Shown here in pieces: positions 45,608 to 55,972 of a DNA stretch of 64,000 nucleotides. The DNA comes from Elephas maximus indicus (taxonomy: Eukaryota > Chordata > Mammalia > Proboscidea > Elephantidae). The position numbers and the translations under genes were made by a program. The notes beneath the pieces are model-generated. The model was given only the letters and a program-made list of their open reading frames with translations, did not search any database and was not told the origin of the DNA. The stretch spans positions 89,458,968-89,522,967 of the forward strand of contig NC_064830.1 in assembly GCF_024166365.1 (NCBI RefSeq). The letters run 5' to 3'. Positions within the stretch are counted from its first letter, which is position 1, and every line of letters begins with the position of its first letter.

Positions 45608-46234
45608 GCCCCTGTAAAAGGAACAGTGATTCTGTGTTATTTAACACTGGGCAGGAACCCCCAACTCCAGACACACCTGGGGAAACACTCTTCTGGGCTG
45701 AGGCCAACACTCAGCTCTCTCTGCTCAGGAGGGCTGGGGGGTACCTGGAGCCCCAGCCTCCTCTACAATTCCTTGGATACTGGAAGTTGAAGGAACAGCT
45801 GAGGGAATGAGCAGCCCCCAGACTGAGGAACACCAGTGTCTGCAGACCAAGAGCTGGCCCAAGCCCTCTCATCAGGTGCACTCATCCAGCATGGTTCTGA
45901 GAACCTGCTCAAGGCCAGGCCCTGGAAAAGGGAGGAGTCAGATCTGACCCCTGCCCTCAAGGAGCTCACAGTCTCTCTAGGGTTTGGGAAATGGAGGTAG
46001 GAGTGAGGTAAGACAGACCCATAACTGATACAAGCTGGCGATCAGGGCTCCTGTCCCATCTCTGTCTCTTATGAACTTGGTAACTATTTCGTTTTTCATT
46101 ATCACCATCAGCTGACAGGACTGGGTTGTGGGACTACTTCCACCAGGAGTTAACAGTCTACCAGGTGTTCAGAGATTAGATGCCTACATGCCAAGTGTTC
46201 AGGATGGGGAGTACACTGTGGAAAGGATTCCAGG
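45608..46234. other. Unassigned, with old repeat
   Basis: 45890-46010 (CTGCCCTCAAGGAGCTCACA) resembles the ancient repeat at 17830. No gene is seen. Confidence 0.4.
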
Positions 46235-46725
46235 TGTCATGGATTGAATCGTGTCCCCCCAAAATATGTGTCAACTTGGCTAGGCCATGATTCCCAGTAT
46301 TGCGTCATTGTCCACCATTTTGTCATCTGGTGTGATTTTCCTATGTGTTGTGGATTCTACCTCTGTGATGTTAATGACGCAGGATTAAAGGCAGTTATGT
46401 TAATGAGCACTATCTACAAGATTAGGTTGTGTCTTAAGCCAATCTCTTTTGAGATATAAATGAGAGAAGCAAGCAGAGAGACATGTGAACCTCATACTAT
46501 CAAGAAACAAGAGCCAGGGAATAGTGTGTCCTTTAGACCCAGGGTCCCTGTGCTGAGAAGCCCCTTGACCGGGGAAGATTGATGACAAGGACCTTCCCCT
46601 GAAGCTAACAGAGAGACAAAGCCTTCCCCCGGAGCTGGCACCCTGAATTTGGGCTTCTACCCTCCTAGACTGTGGGAGAATAAATTTCTCTTTGTTAAAG
46701 CTATCCACTTGTGGTCACAGCGGTA
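46235..46725 (+). mobile_element. Family 2 LTR
   Basis: TGTCATGGATTGAATCGTGT start, CCAATCTCTTTTGAGATATA, GGAGAATAAATTTCTCTTTG near the end with a polyadenylation hexamer. The 3' terminus is diverged after TTGTGGT, so no target duplication can be read. Confidence 0.75.
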
Positions 46726-46899
46726 CAAGATCTCTGGCTGTTAACCTGGCTCTGTCATCCATTCACTTGGAAACTTCAGAAAAATAATCTTCTAAACTGC
46801 TGGGTCTCATATTCTTTATCTGAACAACAAACAAACAAGTTGAAAGTTAAACAAGATTCTCCATTAGGACTCTTCCAGCTGTGACATTTGAGGATGCTA

Positions 46900-47045
46900 A
46901 CCGTAGTGGCATAGTGGTTAAGTGCTACGGCTGCTAACCAAAAGTTTGGCAGTTTGAATCCGCCAGGCCCTCTTTGGAAACTCTATGGGGCAGTTCTACT
47001 CTGTTCTATAGAGTTGCTATGAGTCGGAATCGACTTGACGGCAGT
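46900..47045 (+). mobile_element. Afrotherian SINE
   Basis: GTAGTGGCATAGTGGTTAAG head, GTTGCTATGAGTCGGAATCG near the 3' end, short class. Confidence 0.88.
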
Positions 47046-47069
47046 GGGTAGCAGGTAGTGGTAGCATAA

Positions 47070-47245
47070 AATAAAAGATGGATGGATGGATGAGTGGGTG
47101 GATGGACTGATGAATGGGAGAATGGATGGGAGGATATATAGATATTTGGATGGGAGAATGAATTGGTGGATGAATGAATGTATGGATGAGTGGATGGGTA
47201 GATAAAAGGATAGATGAATGAATGGATGCATGGATGGATGTGATC
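47070..47245 (+). repeat. Imperfect GGAT/GAAT microsatellite
   Basis: About 175 bp of degenerate (GGAT)n/(GAAT)n. The overlapping minus frames rich in His, Pro, Ile and Ser are translations of this repeat. Confidence 0.92.
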
Positions 47246-48007
47246 TTCTTGAGACAGCCCAACTTGCTATCCCCAGAACCATCTTTATATTCCCAACCTC
47301 AGAACGGCCTAAAACATAAAAGGAGCCTAATGAAAGGGAATGATGAGTAAGTGAATGGATAAATAGATGTATTCATTTTACCCTTTCTCCTTTATTTTCA
47401 GTGTATCTCTCATTTTTGACACCATCTTATTAGTTTCTCATGTGGATTCCCTCTTTTAGGTCTTTAGGTATTTAAAACATATTTACTATATTATTTCCTG
47501 AATTATTATCTAATTCTATTATCTGCAGTTCTAGGGTGGGAGCTAATCCTGCTGCTTGTTGTGTCTGCTTACTTCCATTAATGAAAGATTGTTTCCCCTT
47601 ACGTTTTGTGTTGTGAACTTGGCTTTAGCAGGACTCATCAGTGGGAATCCATGTGGCCAGGTTTGAGGTATGCCTCTCTGGAGAGGTTTTGTGTTTGCTT
47701 TTGCCAAGGGTACTTCAGAAATATTACCAACCCTGGATAACTTTCTTTGTTAATTTTATTTGGGCTTCCCAGGCCATGCAGACAGTGTAAACTTGAACCC
47801 CAAGCCCAAGTGAGAGGAAGCCATTGGTTATGAATTCTCAGGCTGGAACTTTTATTCCCACCAGGTCACAGGGTGAGATAGATAAAGTTCTTTTGTGCTT
47901 CCCAGGGTGTTGGGTAGATTTTTTTCTAGTCCATTCAAGGGTGTAGCTTCTTAAGGGTCCCAGCAGTTTTCAAATCCCCAAGCAAGGCGTCATCTCCAAT
48001 CCCTAAA
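47246..48007. other. Unassigned sequence
   Basis: No recognisable gene or repeat. Confidence 0.4.
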
Positions 48008-48009
48008 CA

Positions 48010-48219
48010 CAAAACCAAACCCACTGCCATCGAGTCGATTGGAACTCATAGCCACACTGTAGGACAGAGTAAAACTGCCCCAATAGGTTTTCTAGGGTTG
48101 TAAATCTTGATAGAAGCAGATGGACTCCGCTTTCTCCCACAGAGCACTGGTGGGTTCAAACTACTAACCTTTCGGTTAGCAGCCGAGCACTTAACCACTG
48201 CATCATCAGGGCCTCCAGT
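48010..48219 (-). mobile_element. Afrotherian SINE, long form, with target duplication
   Basis: Minus-oriented, with the long-class GACTCCGCTTTCTCCCACAG segment. Flanked by CTCCAATCCCTAA at the left and CTCCAGTCCCTAA at the right (one mismatch). Confidence 0.88.
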
Positions 48220-48924
48220 CCCTAAGTGGGTGTAAAACCCAAGCCTCTTTCTTACCAAGATCTGTAACCACATCCAGAGTCTCTCTCCTGAGGTCAAAAC
48301 CTGTCTAACATTCTCCTAGATACACCCTGTGAATGCCTAAAAACGATCTCAGGTCATATGACCACTCTCCACTGAGCTGATCCTCTCTAAACTTCAACCT
48401 TGGCTCCTTCCTCCCCCTCCCTCAGAACTCTCATGTGTCCCTGGGTTCTGCCCACTTCTCTCCATGACTGCTTCCATGATCCTGGTTTTGATCCACTCAT
48501 TGCTTATTTTTCTTAAGTGGTCTCCTGCCTCCATTTTCCACTTCACACTTACAGCGAGTCTCTTAAATATGCTTAAAAGGTTTTCCAACTCCCGTAATTC
48601 CAACAAATACTTCCTTTCCTTTTGGCAACAAATCAACCAAATCCCAAAGGACTATCAACTGCTCAGATACAAGGTATCCAAATCCTTTCAGCTACAATGT
48701 GTCCCAGAGCTCCTAGAGCTTTCATTCGGGTTCCCAACATGCCGGGGAGGTATAATATGATCCTATTGGACTTATCCTGGTGTACTTAACTCTATTATAA
48801 GGATCTTGGAAATAAAGAAAGCCTGAATTTAGCACTTTCCTGATTAAAACCCATCAACGACATCTAAAGCTCAAATCCCTAACAGAGCTTCAAGGCCGCT
48901 CACTATCTGGCTGCTGTCAACCTC

Positions 48925-50199
48925 TGTAAGAGGCATAATTCTAAAAATGTCTCCTCAAGCTTTCCATTCTCTGGTTATTCAATCAAAGACTAATCTAGTG
49001 ACTGTTGTAAAGGGAGTCTGAAGATGTAATTAAGGTTCTAGACCTTAGGATAAGGATGTTATCAGGAATTATTTGAGTGGGTCTTATATGATCACATGAA
49101 CCCTTAAAAGCCAAGAATTTTATCCAGCTACAGTCAGAGATATGTGGTGGAAAGGAAAACCAGAGGAGAGATGAGGAAAAAGGGAAGGTCAAAGAGATTC
49201 AAAGTGTGAGAAGGATTCTACCCACCATTGCTAGCTTTGAAGATGGAAGAAGGGGGCCATGAGTCAAGGAATACAAGCAACATTTAGAAGCTGAGAGTGG
49301 CCCCTGGCTACAGCCAGTAAGAAACAGAAACCTCAGTCTTATAGCCAAGTGGAACTGAATTCTGACAACAACCTGAATGAGCTTGAAAGTAGACTCATTC
49401 CCAGAGGCTCCAGAAAGGAGCAAAGCCCTACTGACGCCTTCATTTTCTCTTTGTCAAACCCAGAGCAGAGAGGCAGGTTGTGTACTAAATAATTAACCTT
49501 ACCCCAAGAGAGGTCTGGCCTTTGACCTCAGCTCCTGGGAAGTCACCTCTAAGCCTTGGAATATCCTGCTTGATAAGGGTGTTTTTGTTTACCTGGGGGA
49601 CTTGGGCCATGCCAGGCTGTATATGTTAACAATGTAATTTATGATGGGGCTTTGGGCCAAGCAGTATCAGCTCGATCTCCAGAGGGGCTGGGGACCAAGT
49701 TCGGCCATGCAGTTGGTCAACCATGGCTATGTAAACAACCCCCAATAAAAGCTCTGGAACCAAGGCTCAGGTGAGCTTCCCTGGTTGGCGATACTCCATG
49801 AGTACTGTCATACATTGTTATTGGGAGAAGTTAGCCCTGGGAGAGGGAAATTGGGAGCTTTATGCTTAGAATGCATCTGCTCCATTCTCCTCTTCCTTTG
49901 GCTGATTTTAAACTGTATCCTTTTACTGTAAATAAACAATAACCATGAGTACAACAGCTTTCAGTGAGCTCTGTGAGGCCTTCTAATGCACTATCAAACC
50001 TGAAAGTTGTCTTGGGATACTCCAAACTTTCAGCTGATGTCAGAAATGAGGGTGGTCTTAGGGACTCCTGAACTTTGCACACCTGGACTATGCTGTGCCC
50101 AGACTTTTCACTTAAAGAACTGTAAAATAACAAATGAGTGTTGTTATAAGCTGCTAAGTTTGTGGTAATTTGTTACATCAGCAATAGAAAACTAATACA
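48925..50199 (+). mobile_element. MaLR/MLT1-like LTR with 5-bp duplication, itself interrupted
   Basis: TGTAAGAGGC start and GAAAACTAATACA end, flanked by ACCTC (48920-48924) and ACTTC (50200-50204). Internal blocks GATGTAATTAAGGTTCTAGA and GCTGCTAAGTTTGTGGTAAT fit this LTR class, whose integrations leave 5 bp. About 650 bp near 49450-50095 are a second LTR insertion. Confidence 0.75.
49482..50090 (+). mobile_element. Second LTR with leader, nested in the first
   Basis: An LTR of about 550 bp (TGTGTACTAAATAATTAACC start, AATAAAAGCTCTGGAACC inside, AAATAAACAATAACCATGAG near the end). At about 50033 it is followed by TGATGTCAGAAATGAGGG, a diverged tRNA-Leu-type primer-binding site, and a short leader. 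The boundaries are approximate. Confidence 0.55.
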
Positions 50200-50440
50200 A
50201 CTTCTCTACCTCCTCTACTCATCATTCCTTACCTCAATCAACCTTGGCCTTCTCTATGCTCCAGCCACACTGAACTTTTTTCTTCCACTCTAGGCACCTT
50301 TATACATACTGTTCCCTCCCTAGAATATTCATCTCCTTTCCTTACTCCTCACTTATCCTAGATAATTCTTACTCTTTAGGTCTCGACCTAGCTGTCACTT
50401 TCTAAGGAGGCCTTCCCCATAGGTAAAAATAGTAGAAAAT

Positions 50441-50942
50441 GATGCTATATTAAGTCTAATGTGGACCCTGTATCAGTTAAGGATGCTCTAGGCTTCAAGT
50501 AACAGCATAACAACAGTTAAAGTTATCTAGTTATTAAATGCCTCGACAATAAGTCTTAGGAAACTGTGGGAAGTCAATATACTGAGTATGCCGGTATGGA
50601 GGCTTGAAATGAATTTGGGGTCTCCATAGCCTTGTTGGGCCATAGCACCATCCCTAAACCACATTCTAGAAACCTCCTATCAGTTCTTCTTTTATTGGTC
50701 AAAACCATGTCACATGTTACCATGTTACAAAAGAGTCTGAGAAATCAAATAACCTGCAAGGAAAAATGGGATAGCTGTGAGTAAACTAGACAGATTGTGA
50801 TTCATCCCTGGCACTCAGCTCATCCCAAACAAAATCAGGGCTGCGTTAGCAAGAAAGAAGAGTAGGGGATAGGGGTGATGATGATAGGATAGGTAATGAA
50901 GATTGTCTGCCACAGCACTTTATATATATATATATATCCTTA
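50441..50942. other. Unassigned, ending in a TA microsatellite
   Basis: No gene is seen. (TA)n at 50920-50937 adjoins the next LTR. Confidence 0.45.
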
Positions 50943-51462
50943 TGTCATGGATTGAATTATGTTCCCCCAAAAAATGTGTGTATCAACTTGGTTAGGCCAT
51001 GCTTCCCAGTATTTAGTGGTTGTCCTCCATTTTGTGATTGTAAATTTATGTTAAAAAGATTAAGGTGAGATTGTAACAGCACCCTTACTCAGGTCACCTC
51101 CCTGATCCAATGTAAAGAGAATTTCTCCGGGGCGTGGCCTGCACCATCTTTTATCTCTCAAGAGATAAAAGGAAAGGGAAGCAAACAGAGAGTTGGGGAC
51201 CTCATATCACTGAGAAAGCAGCACCGGGAGCAGAGCGCCTCCCTTGGACTTGGAGTCCCTGCACCTGAGAAGCTCATCTACCAGGGGAAGATTGAGGACA
51301 AAGACCTTCCTCCAGAGCCAACTGAGAGAGAAAGGCTTCCCCTGGAGCCTACGCCCTGAATTTGGACTTTTAGCCTACTTTACTGTGAGGAAATAAATTT
51401 CTCTTTGTTAAAACCATCCACTTGTGGTATTTCTGTTACAGCAGCACTAGATGACTAAGACA
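50943..51462 (+). mobile_element. Family 2 LTR, complete
   Basis: 520 bp, TGTCATGGATTG...GACTAAGACA, with TTTTATCTCTCAAGAGATAA inside and GGAAATAAATTTCTCTTTG as polyadenylation region. Flanks (CCTTA/CAGTA) do not form a clear duplication. Confidence 0.82.
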
Positions 51463-51664
51463 CAGTATATTATATTTTTGCCATATATTATGGCTCATCT
51501 TGCCATGTATTATAGCCAAATAACTCTGTTAATAACAAATAGCATTTCTTTCAATAAAATCAATCATTTGCTACATAAACCAACCTTGAAACTGAAAAAT
51601 ATAAAAACTTTGTAATATAATAAACAATGAAAATATTCTATCAATAAAAACAAATGTAACAACT
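51463..51664. other. AT-rich unassigned segment
   Basis: No recognisable gene. Confidence 0.4.
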
Positions 51665-52150
51665 GATGGCTGCCCTGACAAGGAACACAACAGAGAATCC
51701 CTGATGGAGCAGGAGAACAGTGGGTTGCAGACCTCAAATTCTCATAAAAAGACCAGACTTTATTGTCTGACTGAGACTAGAGGGACTCCGGAGGTCATGG
51801 TTCCCGGGCCTTCTGTTAACCCAAGACTGGAACCATTCCCAAAGCCAACTCTTCAGACAGGGACTGGACTGGACTATAAGACAGAAAATGATACTGGTGA
51901 GGAGTGAGCTTCCTGGCTCAAGTAGACACGAGATTATGTGGGCAGCACCCGTCTGGAGGCAAGATGAGAAGGCAGAGGAGGACTGGAGCTGGTTGAATGG
52001 ACATGGGGAAAACAGGGTGGAGAGGAGGAGTGTGCTATCTCATTAGGGGCTGATCAGCTAGGAGTACATAACAAGGTATGTATAAGTTTTTGTGTGAGAG
52101 ACTGACTTGATTTGTAAACTTTCACTTAAAGGACAATAAAATTAAAAAAG
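51665..52150 (+). mobile_element. L1 3' UTR
   Basis: Starts within CTGATGGCTGCCCTGACAAG and ends CACTTAAAGGACAATAAAAT plus an A-rich tail. It is the plus-strand counterpart of the copies at 9205 and 12565. Confidence 0.82.
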
Positions 52151-52357
52151 AAAGAAAAAATGTACATTACTGAAAAAATTAAAGAAGAACTAACTAAACG
52201 GAAGGATGATTTGTGTTCATGGGTTGGAAGACTTAATATTGTTAAGGTGTCAATACTACTGAATGCAATCTATGGACTCAATGCAATCCCTATCAAAATT
52301 CCAGCAGCCTTCTTAGCAGGAATGGAGTCAATCCTCAAATTTACATGGAATGACAAA

Positions 52358-52514
52358 TCAAACCCATTGCTGTCAAGCTGATTCCGACTCATAGAAATCC
52401 TATAGAACAGAGTAGAACTGCCCCGTAGGGTTTCCAAGGAGCAGCCGATGGATTCAAACTGCTGACTTTTGGTTAGCAGGTGAGTTCTTAAGCACTGCAC
52501 CACCAGGGCTCCGT
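52358..52514 (-). mobile_element. Afrotherian SINE, first of two at one site
   Basis: Minus-oriented, flanked by ATGGAATGACAAA (52345-52357 and 52515-52527). It interrupts the L1 ORF2 codons for FTWNDK. Confidence 0.92.
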
Positions 52515-52527
52515 ATGGAATGACAAA

Positions 52528-52694
52528 AAAATAAAATAAAACCCATCACCATCGAGTCAATTCCAACTCATAGTGACCCTGTAGGACAGAGTAGAACTGC
52601 CTCATAGAGTTTCCAAGGAGCACCTGGTGGATTCAAACTGCCGATCTTTTGGTTAGCAACCATAGCACTTAAACACTATGCCACCAGGGTTTCC
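52528..52694 (-). mobile_element. Afrotherian SINE, second at the same site
   Basis: Same orientation, bounded by the middle target copy (52515-52527) and a third, diverged one ATGGAAGGACAAG (52695-52707). It is about as diverged as the first. Confidence 0.92.
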
Positions 52695-53431
52695 ATGGAA
52701 GGACAAGGGGCCCCAAATAGACAATGCAATCTTGAAAAAGAAGAACAAAGTAGTAGGACTTACACCTCCTGATTTCAAAACATACTATAAAGTTATAGTA
52801 ATCAAAACAGCCTGGTACTGGTATAATGATAGAGATATAGACCAAAGGAATAGAATTGGTAGTCTAGAAGTAAACCCATACATGAAGGGTCAGTTGGTTT
52901 TTGACAAGGATGATAAGTTTTTGATGGGAAAAGAAGAGTCTCTTTAAAAATAGTGCTGGAACAACTGGGTTTCCACATGCAAAAAAATGAAGCAGGATCC
53001 ATACCTTACACTATATACAAAAATTAATTCAAAATGGGTTAAGAACCCAAACATGAAATCTAAAACTATAAAACCCTTAGAAGAAAACATAAGGGTAATG
53101 CCTTGCGAAGCTTTTAACAATGGTTTCTTAGATATGACACCAAAAGCACAATCAGCAAAAGGCAAAGAGATGAATAAGACTACATCAAAATAAAAAAGGA
53201 TTTTATTATAACAAGTAAAGAGACAACCCAAAGATTGGGAGAAAATTTTTGGAAGCCATGTCTGATAAAGGTTTAATATCCAAAACACATAAAGAACTCC
53301 CACAACTGAACAACAAAAAGATAAAAACCCAATGAAAAAAATGGGCAAAGGTCTTGAAAAGACATTTCACCCAAGAAGATAAACAAATGGCCAACAAACA
53401 CATGAAAATATACTCAACGTCATTAGTCATT

Positions 53432-53856
53432 GTTGTTTTTGTTAGTTGCCGTTGAGTAGGTTCTGACTCATGGTGACCTTATGTATAACAGAATGAAATG
53501 TTGCCTGGTCCTATGCCATCTCCATGATCTTTGATATGTTTGAACCTAGTGTTGCATTTATTGTGTCAATCCATCTCATTGAAGGTTTCTCTTGTTTTTG
53601 CTGACCTTCTACTTTACCAGACATGATGTCCTTTTCTTGTTATTGGTCTTTGTTGATGATGTATCTAATGTAAGCAAGACGAAATCTTGCCATCCTTGCT
53701 TCTAACAAGCATTCTGATTGTATTTCTTCTAAGACTTATTTGTTCATTCTTCTGGCAGTCTGTGGTATATTCAATATTCCTCACCCTCACCACAATTCAC
53801 ATATGTCAATTCTGTTTTCTTTTTTTCATTGTCCAGCTTTCACATACATATGAGGT
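53432..53856 (-). mobile_element. RTE 3' fragment (copy H)
   Basis: 3' end at the left (GTTGTTTTTGTTAGTTGCCG), truncated in the C-terminal coding region at TATGAGGT. Flanked by ATTAGTCATT (53422-53431 and 53857-53866), inserted in L1 ORF2. Confidence 0.9.
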
Positions 53857-53866
53857 ATTAGTCATT

Positions 53867-53920
53867 AACCCAAAAACCCAGTGCCGCTATGAGTCAGAAT
53901 CGACTCGACGGCAGTGGGTT
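53867..53920. mobile_element. Minute fold-back SINE remnant
   Basis: 54 bp: AACCCAAAAACCCAGTGCC is the SINE 3' end in reverse, joined to GCTATGAGTCAGAATCGACT and GCAGTGGGTT, the same end forward. Bounded by ATTAGTCATT on both sides (53857-53866, 53921-53930). Confidence 0.8.
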
Positions 53921-54045
53921 ATTAGTCATTAGGGAGATGCAAATCAAAACTACAATGAGATAACACTTCATTCCCACTGGAATAGGTATGATTTAAAAAA
54001 AAGGGAAATCAACAGATGTTGGCGAGGATGTGGAGCAATTGGAAT

Positions 54046-54650
54046 ACATATCTGTTGCTAGTAACATAGGTCAAAGACTGTAACTCTGAAGACAGTGACC
54101 TATTCCCTGTAGCAGAATAGGTGGTGATGATGGTAGGGCCAAGAGGAGCCCGTCCTCAGGTGACTGAGAGGAGGCCTGCATGGCTGACAGAGGACGTGCA
54201 CAGCAAAGAGAAGGGCCTGCTTGCTTGCATGGGCCAAGAGGAGCTGAGAGAGCTGTCCTGCACTGAAGAAGGGAGGGTCGTGCTCTCCATTTCAGGGGAG
54301 CCTTCCAGACTTTGCCTACATGCTTCCTGATCTTGATCCTGTGCTGTAGCCTGTTGATCTTGATCCCAAGATCTTACGTAAGTAACCCTGTTACTTACTT
54401 AAGAAACTACTTAATGCAAGTATGGTCTGTAAGTTCTGTGTGGCCATCGCAATGGGTTATTGAACACAGCAAAGAAGTAGAGAGTGCCATGGGGTGGAAG
54501 GATGGTGTCAGAATTGGTAAAAAGGTTGGAGAGTTGAGGTATGCCTGACCTCCACCTCATAGGAATCAGCTTTTTGCTGATGGTGATTCTCATTATCCCC
54601 ACAAAGTTAGACAGGTTCTGATGCTACTATTACTACTACCCTTTTACAGA
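54046..54650 (+). mobile_element. ERVL-like LTR 3' part plus leader (copy 4)
   Basis: Lacks the 5' LTR portion. It contains CTTGCATGGGCCAAGAGGAG and AGTTCTGTGTGGCCATCGCA, then the primer-binding-site-like TGGTGTCAGAATTGG at 54503, then TTGGAGAGTTGAGGTATGCC and CTCCACCTCATAGGAATCAG. Same family as copies 1-3. Confidence 0.68.
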
Positions 54651-54899
54651 CCCCCCTCAAGTACTCATCAGAGAACTGATCAGTGCATGTGTGTGAGGAA
54701 ACTACTCTAGGACAAGGAATGAACCTTTTGAAAGGATTAGAGGGAAGTGCCCAGGGATCACGTATGGCCAGGATCAATGCCTTTTCAATTCAGGCAGAGT
54801 AGAAAAACTGATAATTCACAAGCCATTGGGTAGAGAACTCAGGAAGGTCTTGCTTCAGTAGTGGAGAATAATTAGCCCTAGACTGAGCACTGTTCTGGA

Positions 54900-55972
54900 C
54901 CTGACTAACAAATTAAAAAGATTACAAAATATATGACATCCAGTGAAGTAAAATTCACAATGTCTGGCAGGCAATCAAAGATTCCCAGACATGAAAAGAG
55001 TTAGGAAAACATGACCCATAATGCAGAGAATAATCAATCAATTGAAACCAACCCAGAACTGCACAGATGTTAGAATTAGCAGAAAAAGGCATTTAAACTG
55101 CTATTATTACTATATTCCATATATTCAAAAAGTTGAGTAGAGACATTAAGATATAAAAAAGACATAAGTCAAATTTCTAGAAATGAAAATTACAATGTTA
55201 AAGATGAATGGAATGAACAGTCAATTAGATATTGCAAAAGAAAAGATTACTGAACTCGAAGCCATAGCAATAGAAATTATCCACAATGAAACATATAGAG
55301 AAAAAAGAATTAAAAAAAATGAGAAGCGCATCGGAGAACTGTGGGACAACTTCAAGCAACCTAATATATGAGTAATTGGAGTCCTGAACAAGAGTAGAGA
55401 CAAAGGAGCACATAAAAAACATTTTAAGAAATAATGTCTGAAAATTTTCCAAACTTGATGAATATTGTAAACCTAAAGACCCAAAAAGCTCAGAGAATCT
55501 CACACACAAGAAATTACATCAAGATACATCATGATCAAATTGCTCAAAACCAACAGTAAAGTGAAAAATCTTAAAAGTAGCCAGAGAAAAATTGAAAGAC
55601 AAAGAAAGCAGATTAGTGGTTACCAGGGGTTTAGAGGAGGAGGGAATGGGCAGTGACTGCTAATAGGAACAGGGTTTCTTTATAGGATAATGAAACATTC
55701 TGGAACTAGAGAGTAGTTATGGTTGCAGAGTTTTGTAACTATACTAAAAACCACTAAAGTGTACACTTTAAAAGGGTGAGTTTCTGGTATGCAATTATAT
55801 CTCAATTTTTAAAAAATAATTTTTAAAAAAGCAGCCAGAGGTAAAGGGCATGTTATGTACAGAGAAACAAAGATAAAGCCAATGAAAGATTTATTGTTGG
55901 AAACAATGTGAGAAGTAAGTGAAGCAATATCTTTAAAGTACTGAAATTTTTAAAAATTCAGTCTAGGAGAGG
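54900..55972 (+). mobile_element. HAL1 (half-L1) ORF1-type remnant
   Basis: GATTCCCAGACATGAAAAGA, AAAATGAGAAGCGCATCGGA, AATGTCTGAAAATTTTCCAA and CATGATCAAATTGCTCAAAA follow the order of a half-L1 with only an ORF1-like gene. A 62-codon frame (55183-55371, coiled-coil-like KMNGMNSQLDIAKEKITELE) is what remains. Interrupted at 55587-55826. Confidence 0.6.
55587..55826 (+). mobile_element. L1M 3' fragment inserted in the half-L1
   Basis: AGTGGTTACCAGGGGTTTAG to TATATCTCAATTTTTAAAAA. Flanked by AAAAGTAGCCAGAG (55573-55586) and AAAAGCAGCCAGAG (55827-55840), one mismatch in 14. Confidence 0.8.

Larger units (their letters stand above)
48400..50440 (+). repeat. Ancient LINE-like repeat split by nested LTRs
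   Basis: The text before 48924 (AACAGAGCTTCAAGGCCGCT, CTATCTGGCTGCTGTCAACC) continues after 50200 (CTACCTCCTCTACTCATC, TATGCTCCAGCCACACTGAA, AGGAGGCCTTCCCCAT). Removing the LTRs restores the familiar order of an old mammalian LINE-type repeat. Confidence 0.55.
52155..54040 (+). mobile_element. L1 ORF2 3' part, heavily interrupted
   Basis: Plus-strand ORF2 C-terminal text: LNAIPIKIPAAFLAGMES (near 52270-52330), [20 protein letters not shown] (52758-52817), then the downstream [11 protein letters not shown] region and the tail around 53931-54040. Two SINEs (52358-52694), an RTE fragment and a SINE remnant (53432-53920) interrupt it. All frames are broken. Confidence 0.85.

Noticed and set aside
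47070-47245. CRISPR-like array
   Set aside because: Short degenerate tetranucleotide units without spacers in a mammalian genome; a microsatellite.
46983-47282. His/Ile/Pro-rich frames at the GGAT tract
   Set aside because: Translation of a microsatellite.
50938-51467. Target duplication for the family 2 LTR at 50943
   Set aside because: Flanks CCTTA and CAGTA match at only some positions; not claimed.
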